The translations under genes were made by a program, and so were the position numbers. A stretch of DNA of 54,692 nucleotides from an uncultured Spirochaetota bacterium (GTDB taxonomy: Bacteria; Spirochaetota; Spirochaetia; Treponematales; UBA12059): contig CALMRC010000084.1 in NCBI GenBank assembly GCA_937873275.1, forward strand, positions 1 through 54,692. Direction: 5' to 3'. Within the stretch, counting starts at the first letter, position 1; each line of letters opens with the position of its first letter. The notes beneath the pieces were generated by a model, which was not told where the DNA came from, made no database searches, and saw only the letters and a list, made by a program, of their open reading frames with translations. This document shows, piece after piece, positions 17,270-27,283 of the stretch.

Positions 17270-17988
17270 GGTCCGGCCTCCCGGCCCGCCCGGCCCTTCT
17301 GCTCCTCCAGGGACACGATCAGCTCCACCTCGGCCACCGTGATACCCAGCTTGGCCGCGATGAATTCCGAGGAAATTCCCCGGCGGTTCAGGGACAGCAC
17401 CTCATCCTTCAGGGGCGGCTTGGGACGCAGGGGAGAGGACGAGAAGGTGACGAAGGGTATCGCGGGCGGCATCTCCTCGGACGCGGGAGCCGGAACGGTC
17501 CTTCCGGCGTCGGATCCGGAGGACGGCCGTTCCCGTCCGGGGGGGTAGGACGGTTCCGGGCCGGCCGGAACCGCGGAATGAGGCTCCCGGTCGAGGGCGG
17601 AAGCCGTCCGGGGGGGGCGGTCGTAGGATTCCGGTCCGGCCGCCGACGGATCGCCCTCCGATCCGGCCGGCCCGGTCCTCCGCATCCGGCCGAGACGATC
17701 GTACACGGCTTCCTCCCGGTCGCGGCGCTCCGCCTCCCGGCGAAGCACGACGGCCCGCCGGTCGGCCTCCGCTACGGCCTCCTTGAGGGACCGGACGGCG
17801 TCCTCCAGCAGGGTGATGTTCCGATCCGTCGTCTGGTTCAGCTCCCGCACGAGCTGGCCGATCTCCTCCCGGAGTCGTTCCCGGAGTCCCTCCGAGTCCA
17901 GGGCCCGGTGGATCCGTCCCCGTATGTACAGGAAGAGGACGGCAAGGCCGGCCAGGTTCACGGCGAGAAGAACGGAAAACTGCGTCAT
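17266..17988 (-). CDS. N-terminally membrane-anchored coiled-coil protein with C-terminal HTH-like segment
   Basis: N-terminal TM (VLLAVNLAGLAVLFLYI), coiled coil, C-terminal EVLSLNRRGISSEFIAAKLGITVAEVELIVSLEEQ. Confidence 0.6.
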   Translation of the reverse strand: MTQFSVLLAVNLAGLAVLFLYIRGRIHRALDSEGLRERLREEIGQLVRELNQTTDRNITLLEDAVRSLKEAVAEADRRAVVLRREAERRDREEAVYDRLGRMRRTGPAGSEGDPSAAGPESYDRPPRTASALDREPHSAVPAGPEPSYPPGRERPSSGSDAGRTVPAPASEEMPPAIPFVTFSSSPLRPKPPLKDEVLSLNRRGISSEFIAAKLGITVAEVELIVSLEEQKGRAGREAGP

Positions 17989-17990
17989 GG

Positions 17991-18314
17991 CTATCCTTGG
18001 ATGTCGATCCGGCGGCCCAGGTCGGGATCCTTCACGACCTCCGGTTCCTCGGGTTCCCCGGAATCGCGGTCCTTCCGCTTTTCCTCGGATTCCTCCCCGG
18101 CGGGTGACTTGGATTCCCGGTCGCCGATCCGCCCGGCCCCCTCGTCCGCCTGGGGCTTCTGCACGGACCTCACCTCGTCCTCCCGCTTCTTCGCCTGGAC
18201 GGCGCTCTGGATGGACTGCTGGAGGACCGCACCGTCCTTTACGGCGGCCTGCTCCTTCCCGACCTTGTTCATCTGAAGGAACAAGGTCTGGAGGTCAATC
18301 GGCTTTATAGGCAT
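17991..18314 (-). CDS. Hypothetical charged protein in fliA operon
   Basis: MPIKPIDLQTLFLQMNKVGKEQAAVKDG...; tightly packed, overlaps fapA 3' end. Confidence 0.6.
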   Translation of the reverse strand: MPIKPIDLQTLFLQMNKVGKEQAAVKDGAVLQQSIQSAVQAKKREDEVRSVQKPQADEGAGRIGDRESKSPAGEESEEKRKDRDSGEPEEPEVVKDPDLGRRIDIQG

Positions 18315-20280
18315 CCGGCCCCCTGCGGATCGTGTCGTCGTCCACTTCCTCGTACCGCGTTTTCTTGATCAACATGTTTTCGAGGTAGAACGTGATCCCC
18401 TTCTGGTCGTTCTTGAGCTCCTCCACCACGTCCTTGATGATGATCCGGACTCCCGGATGGGCCTTTCCGGAAACGCTCACCTTGCCCCGGGTCTTCAGGT
18501 TGGAAAGGTAGGTCTGGATGGATTCGATCTCCTTGGAAAGCCCCGCCGCCTCCTCCGCGGCTTCCGCCCGCTTAGCCATGCTTTCCTGGAGGACGGCCTC
18601 CTTCTCGTCCGGCAGGGTCTTCCTCTGCTTTTTCAGGACCTGGAGGGTGGAGATGTTCTTGTCCATCTCCTCCAATTGGTGCCGGAGATGGGAGAGCTGC
18701 TGATTGAGCTGGTCCATCCGTTCCTTGCTCTTGGGATCGTAGCCGACCTCGCAGACCGTCTCCGTCCCGCCCACCGGCGACCCCAGGGTCTTGGTGTTGA
18801 TCTCCTCGCAGGCCCGGAAATGGCCTCCCACGATGGCCGCGCGCTTTCCCTGGCAGATGATCTTCTTGTTGGCGGTCACGTCGGAGTTCACGATCCCGTC
18901 GGAAACGATGACGGACTCCCCGGCTTCGACCTTCGCGTTCTCGATGAACTTGGCCCAGATGTTCTTGCCCGCCTGGATGGAGCCGCCGGACTTCCCCGTG
19001 ATGCCCTGGTGGACGATGATGTCCCCTTCCGCCACCAGCTCGCTCTTCCCGACGTTCCCGTGCACCTCTATGTTGCCCGAGGCCTTCACGACGAAGCCGT
19101 CCTCCACGTTTCCCAGCACCAGGACGGTTCCCAGGAACATGACGTTCCCGGACTTCAGGTTCACGTCCCCCTGCACCGTGAAGACTTCCTCGACGTTGAT
19201 CTTCCCCCCGATATAGGTCACCTGCCCGTTGATCTCCGCAAGGACCGTCACCCCGTCCTCCGACACCCGCACGTTCTTGCCCAGGGGCAGGGGGATGTCT
19301 TTTCCGTTCCGGGCGGGAAGGATCTTTCCCGTCACGGTCCTTCCCGGCACGGCGTTCTCCGCGGGAACCTTGCGGGCCAGGGGCTGACCCGCGACCACGT
19401 TCTGGATCAGGCCCAGTTCCTTGAAGTTCACCCGGCCGTCCGCGGTCTCCTTGAGGTGGATCTCGGTCCTGTCCATGCTGAAGTTGAACTGCATGAAGGC
19501 GTCCCGCCCGTTCTGGGGCCGAGACCCTTCGGCCACCAACACGGGTTCGCGGTACCGGGGACGGTCCTCCAGCTCCTGCAGGACCTCTTCCTTGATGCCG
19601 AAGACCACCTTGTTGTTGCGAAGGAAGGCCAGGATCGAATCGGCCGAAAGATCGCAGCCCCCGGGACCGGGGGCCGTGAGCATCACGTAGGCCTTCATGT
19701 CCTGGTCGCCCACGTCCACGGTCATCAGGGCGTCGTTGGCGGGATTGAACACGAAGGTTCCCACGGGCACGTATTCCCCGGAAGCGAGGCGCACGACCTC
19801 CCGGACCAGGGCCTCGTCGATGTCGTGGACGGCGCGCTCGTGTAGCCGTTCGAAGGCGGCCTTCTCGGCCGCGCGCCGTCCCCGGCCCACCGGGGCGGTA
19901 ACCTTCAGGAGGGCTCCGTCCGAGGAGAGGCGCACGAAAACGGCCCCGTCCCGGTCCTTGGGTTCCTGGTCGGCCCCGAAATCCTCGGAAAGGATGCCCT
20001 CCCCGAAGGAGGTCTCCACCGCGGCCACTTCCTTCTTCGCGGAGGTCCTGTACGCACGGATCTTCCAGGGTTTCCTCCCCAGCCCGAGGGTACCGGGAAC
20101 ACCCTTCTCGACCACCTCGAAATCCAGGGACGCGACGGCGCAGTCCAGCTGGACCGCGGCGTTCCGCAGGGCCTCCTCCAGGGACGTTCCCTCCGCCGCG
20201 ACGGAGGTCTTCTCCCGGTCCTCGTCCAGGTAACGACGCATGAGCTCCTGGATCTGCGGAAGCCCGATCGTACCCGGCAT
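18295..20280 (-). CDS. FapA family (DUF342) protein
   Basis: Repeated beta-rich segments typical of DUF342: GNVMFLGTVLVLGNVEDGFVVKASGNIEVHGNVGKSELVAEGDIIVHQGITGKSGGSIQAGKNIWAKFIENAKVEAGESVIVSD. Confidence 0.85.
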   Translation of the reverse strand: MPGTIGLPQIQELMRRYLDEDREKTSVAAEGTSLEEALRNAAVQLDCAVASLDFEVVEKGVPGTLGLGRKPWKIRAYRTSAKKEVAAVETSFGEGILSEDFGADQEPKDRDGAVFVRLSSDGALLKVTAPVGRGRRAAEKAAFERLHERAVHDIDEALVREVVRLASGEYVPVGTFVFNPANDALMTVDVGDQDMKAYVMLTAPGPGGCDLSADSILAFLRNNKVVFGIKEEVLQELEDRPRYREPVLVAEGSRPQNGRDAFMQFNFSMDRTEIHLKETADGRVNFKELGLIQNVVAGQPLARKVPAENAVPGRTVTGKILPARNGKDIPLPLGKNVRVSEDGVTVLAEINGQVTYIGGKINVEEVFTVQGDVNLKSGNVMFLGTVLVLGNVEDGFVVKASGNIEVHGNVGKSELVAEGDIIVHQGITGKSGGSIQAGKNIWAKFIENAKVEAGESVIVSDGIVNSDVTANKKIICQGKRAAIVGGHFRACEEINTKTLGSPVGGTETVCEVGYDPKSKERMDQLNQQLSHLRHQLEEMDKNISTLQVLKKQRKTLPDEKEAVLQESMAKRAEAAEEAAGLSKEIESIQTYLSNLKTRGKVSVSGKAHPGVRIIIKDVVEELKNDQKGITFYLENMLIKKTRYEEVDDDTIRRGPDAYKAD

Positions 20281-20282
20281 GG

Positions 20283-21071
20283 CTATACGATCCCCTTGCG
20301 GATATTCGTGAGCTTGGCCCGCAGCCGAAGTATGGCCTTGGTATGGAGCTGGCTGACCCGGGATTCCGTCACCTCGAGCACCTGGCCGATCTCCTTGAGG
20401 GTGAGCTCCTCGTAATAGTACAGGACCAGGACCTTCTTTTCCTTATCGGGCAATTCCTGGATGGCCTGGACGATGACCCGGCGGATTTCCTCCCGCTCGA
20501 TCATGGTGTCCGGATTGAGGCTTCCCGGGCTCTCGATGCTGTCCCCGATGGAGATCTTGTCCGCGTCGTCCCCGGAATACCAGACGTCGTTCAGGGACAA
20601 CACGGCGGTCCCGGAGATCTTGAGCATCGTCTTGGCCAGCTCGTCCTCCGTGACCCCCAGGGCCTGGGCGATTTCCACGTCCGCGGCGGGGCGGCCCAGT
20701 TTGGATTCGAGTTGCTGGATCGCCTCCTCCAATTCTTTGGTCTTCTGGCGGACCGACCGGGGAACCCAGTCGATGGAACGGAGCTCGTCGAAGATGGCCC
20801 CCCGAATCCGGGTGACCGCATAGGTCTTGAATTTGACGTTCTTTTCGGGATCGAACTTGTCGATGGCGTCGATGAGGCCGAATACGCCGAATCCGACCAG
20901 GTCCTCGAACTCCACGGAATGGGGCATGGAGGACGCGACCTTGCCGGCCACGTACTTCACGAGGGGAGCGTACTGCTTGATGAAGGCCTCCCGTATGGCG
21001 GGATCCCGTCTCCGCTTGTACTCCACCCAGAGTTCCTCTTCCGTCGTATGTTCCAACAAAGGATTATTCAT
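20283..21071 (-). CDS. fliA: Flagellar sigma factor sigma-28 (FliA/WhiG)
   Basis: EFEDLVGFGVFGLIDAIDKFDPEKNVKFKTYAVTRIRGAIFDELRSIDWVPRSVRQ; region 4 LTLKEIGQVLEVTESRVSQLHTKAILRL. Confidence 0.94.
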   Translation of the reverse strand: MNNPLLEHTTEEELWVEYKRRRDPAIREAFIKQYAPLVKYVAGKVASSMPHSVEFEDLVGFGVFGLIDAIDKFDPEKNVKFKTYAVTRIRGAIFDELRSIDWVPRSVRQKTKELEEAIQQLESKLGRPAADVEIAQALGVTEDELAKTMLKISGTAVLSLNDVWYSGDDADKISIGDSIESPGSLNPDTMIEREEIRRVIVQAIQELPDKEKKVLVLYYYEELTLKEIGQVLEVTESRVSQLHTKAILRLRAKLTNIRKGIV

Positions 21072-21077
21072 CTCCGC

Positions 21078-21728
21078 TTACCCTTTCTGATCCCGTTTCA
21101 GCAGCGTCCGGACGGCCTGGGCCATGGCCACGGCATCCACCCCGTCCCGGGACGCCCCGGTCGTCGAGATGGGATCCCGGGCGGGCGCCTCGCCCGCGTC
21201 GATATCCTCGTGGGCGGCGGCGGAGAACACGTCCGACAGCCCGTCCAGGTCCGGAAGCACGTCCAGGTCGTCGAAGGAAGCGGGCGGCCGGGCGGAGCCG
21301 GAGGCGGGGACCGGGTCCGACCCCTCCTCGGGGACGAGGGAATCCGTGCCGATTTCCTCGGCATCCCGCTCCAGTTCCCGCAACTCCTCCTCCCCGGCGG
21401 TGCCGGGAAAGGAGGCTTCCGGCAGGGGCTCCACCTCTTCGGCGGCCTCCTCGTCGCCGGGCAGAACGATGTTCAGTCGATGGGCCGATTCCGGCGGCAC
21501 GGAGCCGGGGGAATCCGTTTCCGGGGCGGCGGTCTCGCCGTACAGCTCGGGAAGGAAGGTGCGGGCGAGGAAGGACGCGCCGGCACCGAGGGCCGCGAAT
21601 GCGGCTCCGGACAGGACGGCCCGCAGGAGCAGGGCCCCGAAGGCCACCTGGCTCACGACCCCCGTCAGGGCGGATACCAGGAAGGCGGCCGCGGCGGCGA
21701 TCGATACGATCCGGATATCGGAACTCAC
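21078..21728 (-). CDS. Hypothetical protein with N-terminal TM segments, first gene of fliA operon
   Basis: MSSDIRIVSIAAAAAFLVSALTGVVSQVAFGALLLRAVLSGAAFAALGAGASFL then acidic tail; GTG start. Confidence 0.6.
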   Translation of the reverse strand: MSSDIRIVSIAAAAAFLVSALTGVVSQVAFGALLLRAVLSGAAFAALGAGASFLARTFLPELYGETAAPETDSPGSVPPESAHRLNIVLPGDEEAAEEVEPLPEASFPGTAGEEELRELERDAEEIGTDSLVPEEGSDPVPASGSARPPASFDDLDVLPDLDGLSDVFSAAAHEDIDAGEAPARDPISTTGASRDGVDAVAMAQAVRTLLKRDQKG

Positions 21729-21792
21729 CCCTGGCGCCCCTCCCCGTGCAGGGTTCCGTCACCCTGTCCGCGATCCTCGGATACCTCGTTCC

Positions 21793-21822
21793 ATCTTAGG
21801 ACAATGCCGAAGCCGGAGTCAA
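21793..21822 (-). promoter_or_regulatory. Sigma-70-type promoter of the fliA operon
   Basis: Minus strand TTGACT-N18-TAAGAT, 65 nt upstream of the 21728 start. Confidence 0.5.
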
Positions 21823-21861
21823 GCCGAAGCACTTTCACGTCCCCTCCCCGGATCGGCACGC

Positions 21862-22746
21862 TCACTCCCTCCCGAAGAGCTTGCGGATGAAGCGTCCGAT
21901 GCCCTTGTCGTCGGGGAATTCCGTCTTCTCGATCCGGCTCACCAGGTGGTGGACCGAGATGGCGGCCTTGGATTTGGGATCGGACAGGATGAACGGCTTC
22001 TGGCGGATCACCGAGGAGGGGACGATCGGATCCTCGTAGATGCAGCCTAGGTACTCCACCTTGAGGTTCAGGAACTGCCCCGAGATGTTGATGATCCGCT
22101 CCGCGACCTTCTTCCCTTCCAGGACGCTCTTCACCCGATTGACCACGAGCTTGAGGCCGATGTTCAGGTTCTCCACCTCCGTGGCTATGATCTTGATGAT
22201 GCCATAGGCGTCCGTAATGGCCGTGGGCTCCGGGGTGGTGATGATGATGGCGTCATCCGCGGCGGCGACGAAGGACAGGACGTTGCTGGAGACCCCCGCG
22301 CTCGTGTCGATGATGATGATGTCCGCACCGGCCAGGGAATAGAGCTCGCTGATGAAGCTCTGCCGCTCCTCCTCCGTAAGATTGGCGATCTTCGAGAACC
22401 CGGAAGCCCCGGCCACGATCTGGATCCCGTACTCCGTGTCCAGGATGATCTCCTTCATGGTCTTCTGCTTCCGGATCACGTGGTAGAGGTTGTATTTGGG
22501 GATCATGTTGAGCATGATGTTCACGTTGGCCAGCCCCAGGTCCGCGTCCAGGACGATGACCCGCTTGCCCTGCTGGGCGTAGGCCAGGGCCAGGTTCACG
22601 GAGAGGTTGGTCTTGCCCACGCCTCCCTTGCCGCTGGTCACCGTGATCACCCGGGTCCGCTTCTGGGAGGAGGCGCCCTGGGGCGTCGAGGGAGCCGTAG
22701 CCCCCGTCTGCATGAGCTCCCGGAGTTTCTGTGCCTGGTCTTCCAT
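21862..22746 (-). CDS. flhG: MinD-like flagellar number regulator FlhG/YlxH
   Basis: VITVTSGKGGVGKTNLSVNLALAYAQQGKRVIVLDADLGLANVNIML. Confidence 0.92.
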   Translation of the reverse strand: MEDQAQKLRELMQTGATAPSTPQGASSQKRTRVITVTSGKGGVGKTNLSVNLALAYAQQGKRVIVLDADLGLANVNIMLNMIPKYNLYHVIRKQKTMKEIILDTEYGIQIVAGASGFSKIANLTEEERQSFISELYSLAGADIIIIDTSAGVSSNVLSFVAAADDAIIITTPEPTAITDAYGIIKIIATEVENLNIGLKLVVNRVKSVLEGKKVAERIINISGQFLNLKVEYLGCIYEDPIVPSSVIRQKPFILSDPKSKAAISVHHLVSRIEKTEFPDDKGIGRFIRKLFGRE

Positions 22747-23954
22747 CAACGCCTCCCCTCCGCGCGGGTCTCCCGGCGGGATGCGAATTTCTCCTCGATA
22801 CGGTCCCGGTCCAGCTTGAATCCCTCGAGCCCCAGGAGGAAGCGGGGAACCGTGGCCGGCTGGATGTCCTGGGGTACCTTCTGGCCGTCGGTCAGGTAGG
22901 AAACGGGCTTGCGCTTCTGGGACAGGACGGAGATCACGTTGCCCAGCCGGTTCGTCTCGTCCAGTTTCGTGACCACCACGGCGCGGTAATCGAAGGGCTC
23001 GAACTGGCGCAGGATCTCCTCCATGTCCGTCGCCTTGGTCGTGGCGGCCATCGCCAGGTGGACCTCCGCCCGGGAACCGCATGCGTCCAGGATCTGCTTC
23101 ATCTCCGCCAGCTTCACCGCCTCCCGGGGGCTCTTGCCGATGGTGTCGACCAGGACCAGGTCCACGTCCCGGTACAGGGCGATCGTCTTGGCCAGGTCCT
23201 CCGAGGTCTCCACGCAGGAGGTGGGCACCCCCATGATGTCGCCGTAGGTCTCGATCTGCTGCTTGGCGCCGATCCGGTAGCTGTCGATGGTGATCATCCG
23301 CACGTCCCGGGGCGGCAACCCGCCGATCCCGATCTTGTGGATGGCCGCGAGCTTGGCGATCGTGGTGGTCTTGCCGACGCCGGTGGGACCCACCAGGACG
23401 AATACCCGGGGTCCGGGCGCCGCGGGGCCCGGGACGACGGAGACGTCCTGGCCGATCCAGTCGAGCACGGCGTCCTGGAGGCTGTCCCAGTCCTCCAGGG
23501 CGTCCAGGGTGAACTCCGACCGGATCCGGTCCAGGATCCCCCGGCGGTAGGGTTCCGTGAACTCGTTCAGGACCAGGATGTCGTCCAGGACCTTCAGGTT
23601 GGGGTGGTCGGGCTCCGACTCCGGCGGGCGGTAGGTCTCCACGGTCCGCTTCAGCTCCCGAACCTCCGAGAGCACCTCCTGGAGGGTACGGTCCTGGATG
23701 GACGCGAGGAGGCGCCGCTTTTCCTCCTCCAGGTCGAGCTTGCGGTTGGCCGTCTCCTTGGCCGCCTCCTGGCGGATGTATCCCGTTAGCTCCACGCCCT
23801 CCCGGGCGAAGAGCCCCAGGACGCCCCCGGTGCGGACGATGCGCTGGGTGAGAATCTGAGCGGCGTCCCCGTACTTCGCCCGGACCCGTTCGATGGCTTC
23901 CCGGTGGGTCGCCCCCTGTTCGGTAAAGTATTCCATCCCTTCGTTCCCTTCCAT
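22746..23954 (-). CDS. flhF: SRP-type flagellar GTPase FlhF (start may be 23936)
   Basis: [63 protein letters not shown]. Confidence 0.94.
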   Translation of the reverse strand: MEGNEGMEYFTEQGATHREAIERVRAKYGDAAQILTQRIVRTGGVLGLFAREGVELTGYIRQEAAKETANRKLDLEEEKRRLLASIQDRTLQEVLSEVRELKRTVETYRPPESEPDHPNLKVLDDILVLNEFTEPYRRGILDRIRSEFTLDALEDWDSLQDAVLDWIGQDVSVVPGPAAPGPRVFVLVGPTGVGKTTTIAKLAAIHKIGIGGLPPRDVRMITIDSYRIGAKQQIETYGDIMGVPTSCVETSEDLAKTIALYRDVDLVLVDTIGKSPREAVKLAEMKQILDACGSRAEVHLAMAATTKATDMEEILRQFEPFDYRAVVVTKLDETNRLGNVISVLSQKRKPVSYLTDGQKVPQDIQPATVPRFLLGLEGFKLDRDRIEEKFASRRETRAEGRR

Positions 23955-23966
23955 TTCCGGCTCCGC

Positions 23967-26054
23967 CTATTCCAGCCGGATCTCGCCGATGGCTTCCACG
24001 CTCACGTCCGCCACGACCTCGGGCACCGAGAGCACCACGAGGTCGGGGATCTCCCGTTCCGTGCTGGACTTGACCAGGGCCCGGGCGGCCTCGGAGCAGA
24101 GGATCAGGGGGAAGAACCCCTGTTTCTGCACCGCCGAAACCGCCTGGGTAAGGGCCTTGATCCACTGGCGCTGGACCGTCGGCTCCAGGGCCGCGAAGTT
24201 GCCCACGGCGGAGTCCACCCGGCTCTCGATGATCTTCTGCTCCAGGTCCGGATCGATGGTCAGGACGTGGAGGACCTTCTTGGAATCCGCGTACTGGAGG
24301 CAGATCTGCCGTCCCAGGGCCTGCCGCACCTTCTCGGTCAGGAAGCCCGGATCCTTGGTGATCCCCGAGTAATCCGCCAGGGTTTCCAGGATCACGACCA
24401 TGTTCCGCACGGAAACCTGTTCCCGCAGGAGGGACTGGATGACCTTCTGGATCTCCCCCAGGGAAAGGTGCTTCTGGGCGTCCTCCACGACCGCGGGGTA
24501 GTCCTTCCGGAGGGTGTCCAGGATCGACTGGATCTCCTGGCGGCCGAGGATCTCCGAGGCGTGGCGCTTGATGATCTCCGTCAGGTGGGTGGCCACGATG
24601 CTGGGGGCGTCCACGACGGTGTAGCCCGCGCGCTCGGCCTTGTCCCTCTGGTCCTCGGCGATCCACAGGGCCGCGAGTCCGAAGGCCGGGTCCCGGGTCC
24701 GCTCCCCGGGGATCTCCTCGGTGACTCCTCCGGGATTGATCGCCATGTAGTAGCCCAGCCGGATGACTCCCCGGCCCACCTCGACGCCCTTGATCTTGAA
24801 GCAGTACTCGCTGGGTTCCAGCCGCATGTTGTCGATGATCCGGATGCGGGGAACCACCAGCCCCATGTCCAGGGCGCTCTCCTTGCGGATCCGGGTGATG
24901 CGCTCCAGGAGTTCCGCGCCCTTGTCCCGGTCCACCAGGGGGATCAGGCCGTACCCGAGCTCCAGGGAGATGGGGTCCAGGGGGACCACGGGGGACAGCT
25001 CCTGGGCGGATTCCCCCTTGGCCTTGGCGCCCGCGGGGTGGGCCTTGGCGGCATCCGCCTCCCGCAGGCTCTTGCGGGACAGGCGGAACGCCAGCCAGGC
25101 AAGGGCGGCGGCCATGGGAAGGAGCACGTACCAGGGGAAGCCGGGCAGGAAGGCCAGGCCGGCCAGGACCGCCGCGCCGATCCAGTAGATGCGGGAGTTC
25201 TGGGAGAACTGGACCGTCACGTCCCCGCCGAAGGTACCCTGGGAATTCGCCCGGGTCACGATGATGCCCGTCGCGACGGACACCAGGAGGGCGGGAAGCT
25301 GGGACAAGAGGCCGTCCCCGATCGTCAGGGACGTGTAGGCCTGGATGGCGGTCTGGAAGCTCTCCGCGTGGATCACCATGCCCACCACGAAGCCGCCCAG
25401 CATGTTGATGACGGAGATGAAGATCCCGACCTTGACGTTCCCGGACACGAACTTGGACGCGCCGTCCATCTGGCCGTAGAAGTCGACCTCCCGCTGGACC
25501 TCGTCCTTGCGCCGCCGGGCCTCCTCCTCCGTGATGGCCCCGGAGTTGAACTCGCTCTCGATGGCCATCTGCTTGACCGGAAGTCCGTCCAGGGTGAACC
25601 GGGCCGCCACCTCGGCGATCCGGGTGGCTCCCTTGGTGATGACGATGGCCTGGACCGCGATGATCACGATGAAGATGATGAAGCCGATCACCAGTCCCTC
25701 GGTGCCCCCGGAGCCGACCACGAAGGTGGAGAAGGCCCGGATCAGGCGGCCGTCGAACCGGCTGCCCTGGGTGAGGATGAGACGGGTGGAGGAGATGTTC
25801 AGGGCCAGGCCGAAGATCGTGGATACCAGGAGCATGGTCGGGAAGATGGAAAACTCCGTGGCCTTGCGGGTATACAGGACGATCAGGAGTATGAGGAGGC
25901 TGATGGTCAGGTTGAAGGCCATCAGGGCGTCCAGAAGGACCGTCGGAATCGGGATGATGATCATGAGGACGACCGCCACGGCGCCGAGGGCCACGGCGAA
26001 GTCGGAGCGGTTCGTCAGGAAGGTATCCCGGAGGACCCGTTGGGTATCGGACAT
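23967..26054 (-). CDS. flhA: Flagellar export protein FlhA
   Basis: Multi-TM N-terminus, LISILLILIVLYTRKATEFSIFPTMLL-type FlhA signature region, GYTVVDAPSIVATHLTEIIKRHASEILGRQE. Confidence 0.95.
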   Translation of the reverse strand: MSDTQRVLRDTFLTNRSDFAVALGAVAVVLMIIIPIPTVLLDALMAFNLTISLLILLIVLYTRKATEFSIFPTMLLVSTIFGLALNISSTRLILTQGSRFDGRLIRAFSTFVVGSGGTEGLVIGFIIFIVIIAVQAIVITKGATRIAEVAARFTLDGLPVKQMAIESEFNSGAITEEEARRRKDEVQREVDFYGQMDGASKFVSGNVKVGIFISVINMLGGFVVGMVIHAESFQTAIQAYTSLTIGDGLLSQLPALLVSVATGIIVTRANSQGTFGGDVTVQFSQNSRIYWIGAAVLAGLAFLPGFPWYVLLPMAAALAWLAFRLSRKSLREADAAKAHPAGAKAKGESAQELSPVVPLDPISLELGYGLIPLVDRDKGAELLERITRIRKESALDMGLVVPRIRIIDNMRLEPSEYCFKIKGVEVGRGVIRLGYYMAINPGGVTEEIPGERTRDPAFGLAALWIAEDQRDKAERAGYTVVDAPSIVATHLTEIIKRHASEILGRQEIQSILDTLRKDYPAVVEDAQKHLSLGEIQKVIQSLLREQVSVRNMVVILETLADYSGITKDPGFLTEKVRQALGRQICLQYADSKKVLHVLTIDPDLEQKIIESRVDSAVGNFAALEPTVQRQWIKALTQAVSAVQKQGFFPLILCSEAARALVKSSTEREIPDLVVLSVPEVVADVSVEAIGEIRLE

Positions 26055-26092
26055 CTAGGCCTCCTCCGGGCTCGGGCGGCGCCGGTCGTCGA

Positions 26093-27283
26093 TCATGTCA
26101 GTTCCTCCGCGCCGGCGGCCCGGGCGTAGCGCCGGCCCTTGTCGGAAAGGGCGTAGACGTGCGCCAGGACCGCGGCGATGGCCTGGTAGTACTTTTCGGG
26201 GATCACCTGGCCGATCTCAGTCTCCGCGTAGAGGGCCCGGGCCAGGGGCCGGTTCTCCACGACGGGCACCCGGGCGTCCTCGGCGATACGGCGGATACGG
26301 AGGGCCGCCTCGTCCATGCCCTTGGCCGTCACCATCGGGGCGGCCATGGATTCGCGGTCCCACTCCAGGGCCACCGCGAAGTGGGTCGGGTTCGTGATCA
26401 CCACGTCCGCCTTGGGGACGTTCACGGCCATGTTTCGGGTCAGGAGGTCCCGCATCCGCTCCCGGAGGCGCCCCTTCACCTGGGGATCCCCCTCGTGCAT
26501 CTTCCGCTCCTCCTTGACCTCCTGCTTGGTCATCTTCATCCGCTCCAGGAACTGCCGCCTCTGGAACAGGTAGTCCGGTATGGACAGGGCCAGGAGGGTG
26601 ACCGCCACGGCCAGGATAAGCTTGAGGATCATTCCGGAGACGAGCTTCACGGAGCTCCAGAAGGGCGCCATGTAGAGGTTCCGGAGCCGTTCTAGTTCCC
26701 CGTTCACGAGGATCCAGGCGACCAGCCCGATGACGGCGATCTTCAGGATGGACTTTCCGAGGTTGTACAGGCCTTCCATGGAGAAGATGGTCCGCTGGAA
26801 GTACTGGCCGAGCCGGGGGACGATCTTCTTGAAATCCGGGGTGATGGGCTTCACGGAAAAGAGGAACCCGACCTGGAGGATGTTGCCGAACAGCGCGGCC
26901 AGGACCCCCACCGAGGCCAAGGGCAGGAGGAGCCGGACCAGGTACCGGAAGAAGAGTCCCGCGGCCAGGGCCCCGTCGGTCACGATGTCCGACTCCGTGG
27001 AGAGCCGTAGGAACCGGACGATCATTTCCCGGAGGGTGTCCATCATCCAAGGGGCCAGGATCGCCAGGGTCACCGCCGTCAACAGGAGGCCGACGGCCGC
27101 GACCAGGTCCTGGCTCTTGGCTACCCGTCCCTCCTCCCGGGCCTTCCGGAGCTTGTATTCCGAGGGCTCCTCGGTGCGCCCCTCCTCCTCGGGGGAGGCG
27201 AACCACTGCAGGTGGATGTCCGCCGGGGACAGGGCTCGGGCAGGCGCCGGGAAGGCCCGGCCGGAGCGGGCCGAGCCGATCAT
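26093..27283 (-). CDS. flhB: Flagellar export protein FlhB
   Basis: EEEGRTEEPSEYKLRKAREEGRVAKSQDL; autocleavage motif VVITNPTHFAVAL. Confidence 0.95.
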   Translation of the reverse strand: MIGSARSGRAFPAPARALSPADIHLQWFASPEEEGRTEEPSEYKLRKAREEGRVAKSQDLVAAVGLLLTAVTLAILAPWMMDTLREMIVRFLRLSTESDIVTDGALAAGLFFRYLVRLLLPLASVGVLAALFGNILQVGFLFSVKPITPDFKKIVPRLGQYFQRTIFSMEGLYNLGKSILKIAVIGLVAWILVNGELERLRNLYMAPFWSSVKLVSGMILKLILAVAVTLLALSIPDYLFQRRQFLERMKMTKQEVKEERKMHEGDPQVKGRLRERMRDLLTRNMAVNVPKADVVITNPTHFAVALEWDRESMAAPMVTAKGMDEAALRIRRIAEDARVPVVENRPLARALYAETEIGQVIPEKYYQAIAAVLAHVYALSDKGRRYARAAGAEELT

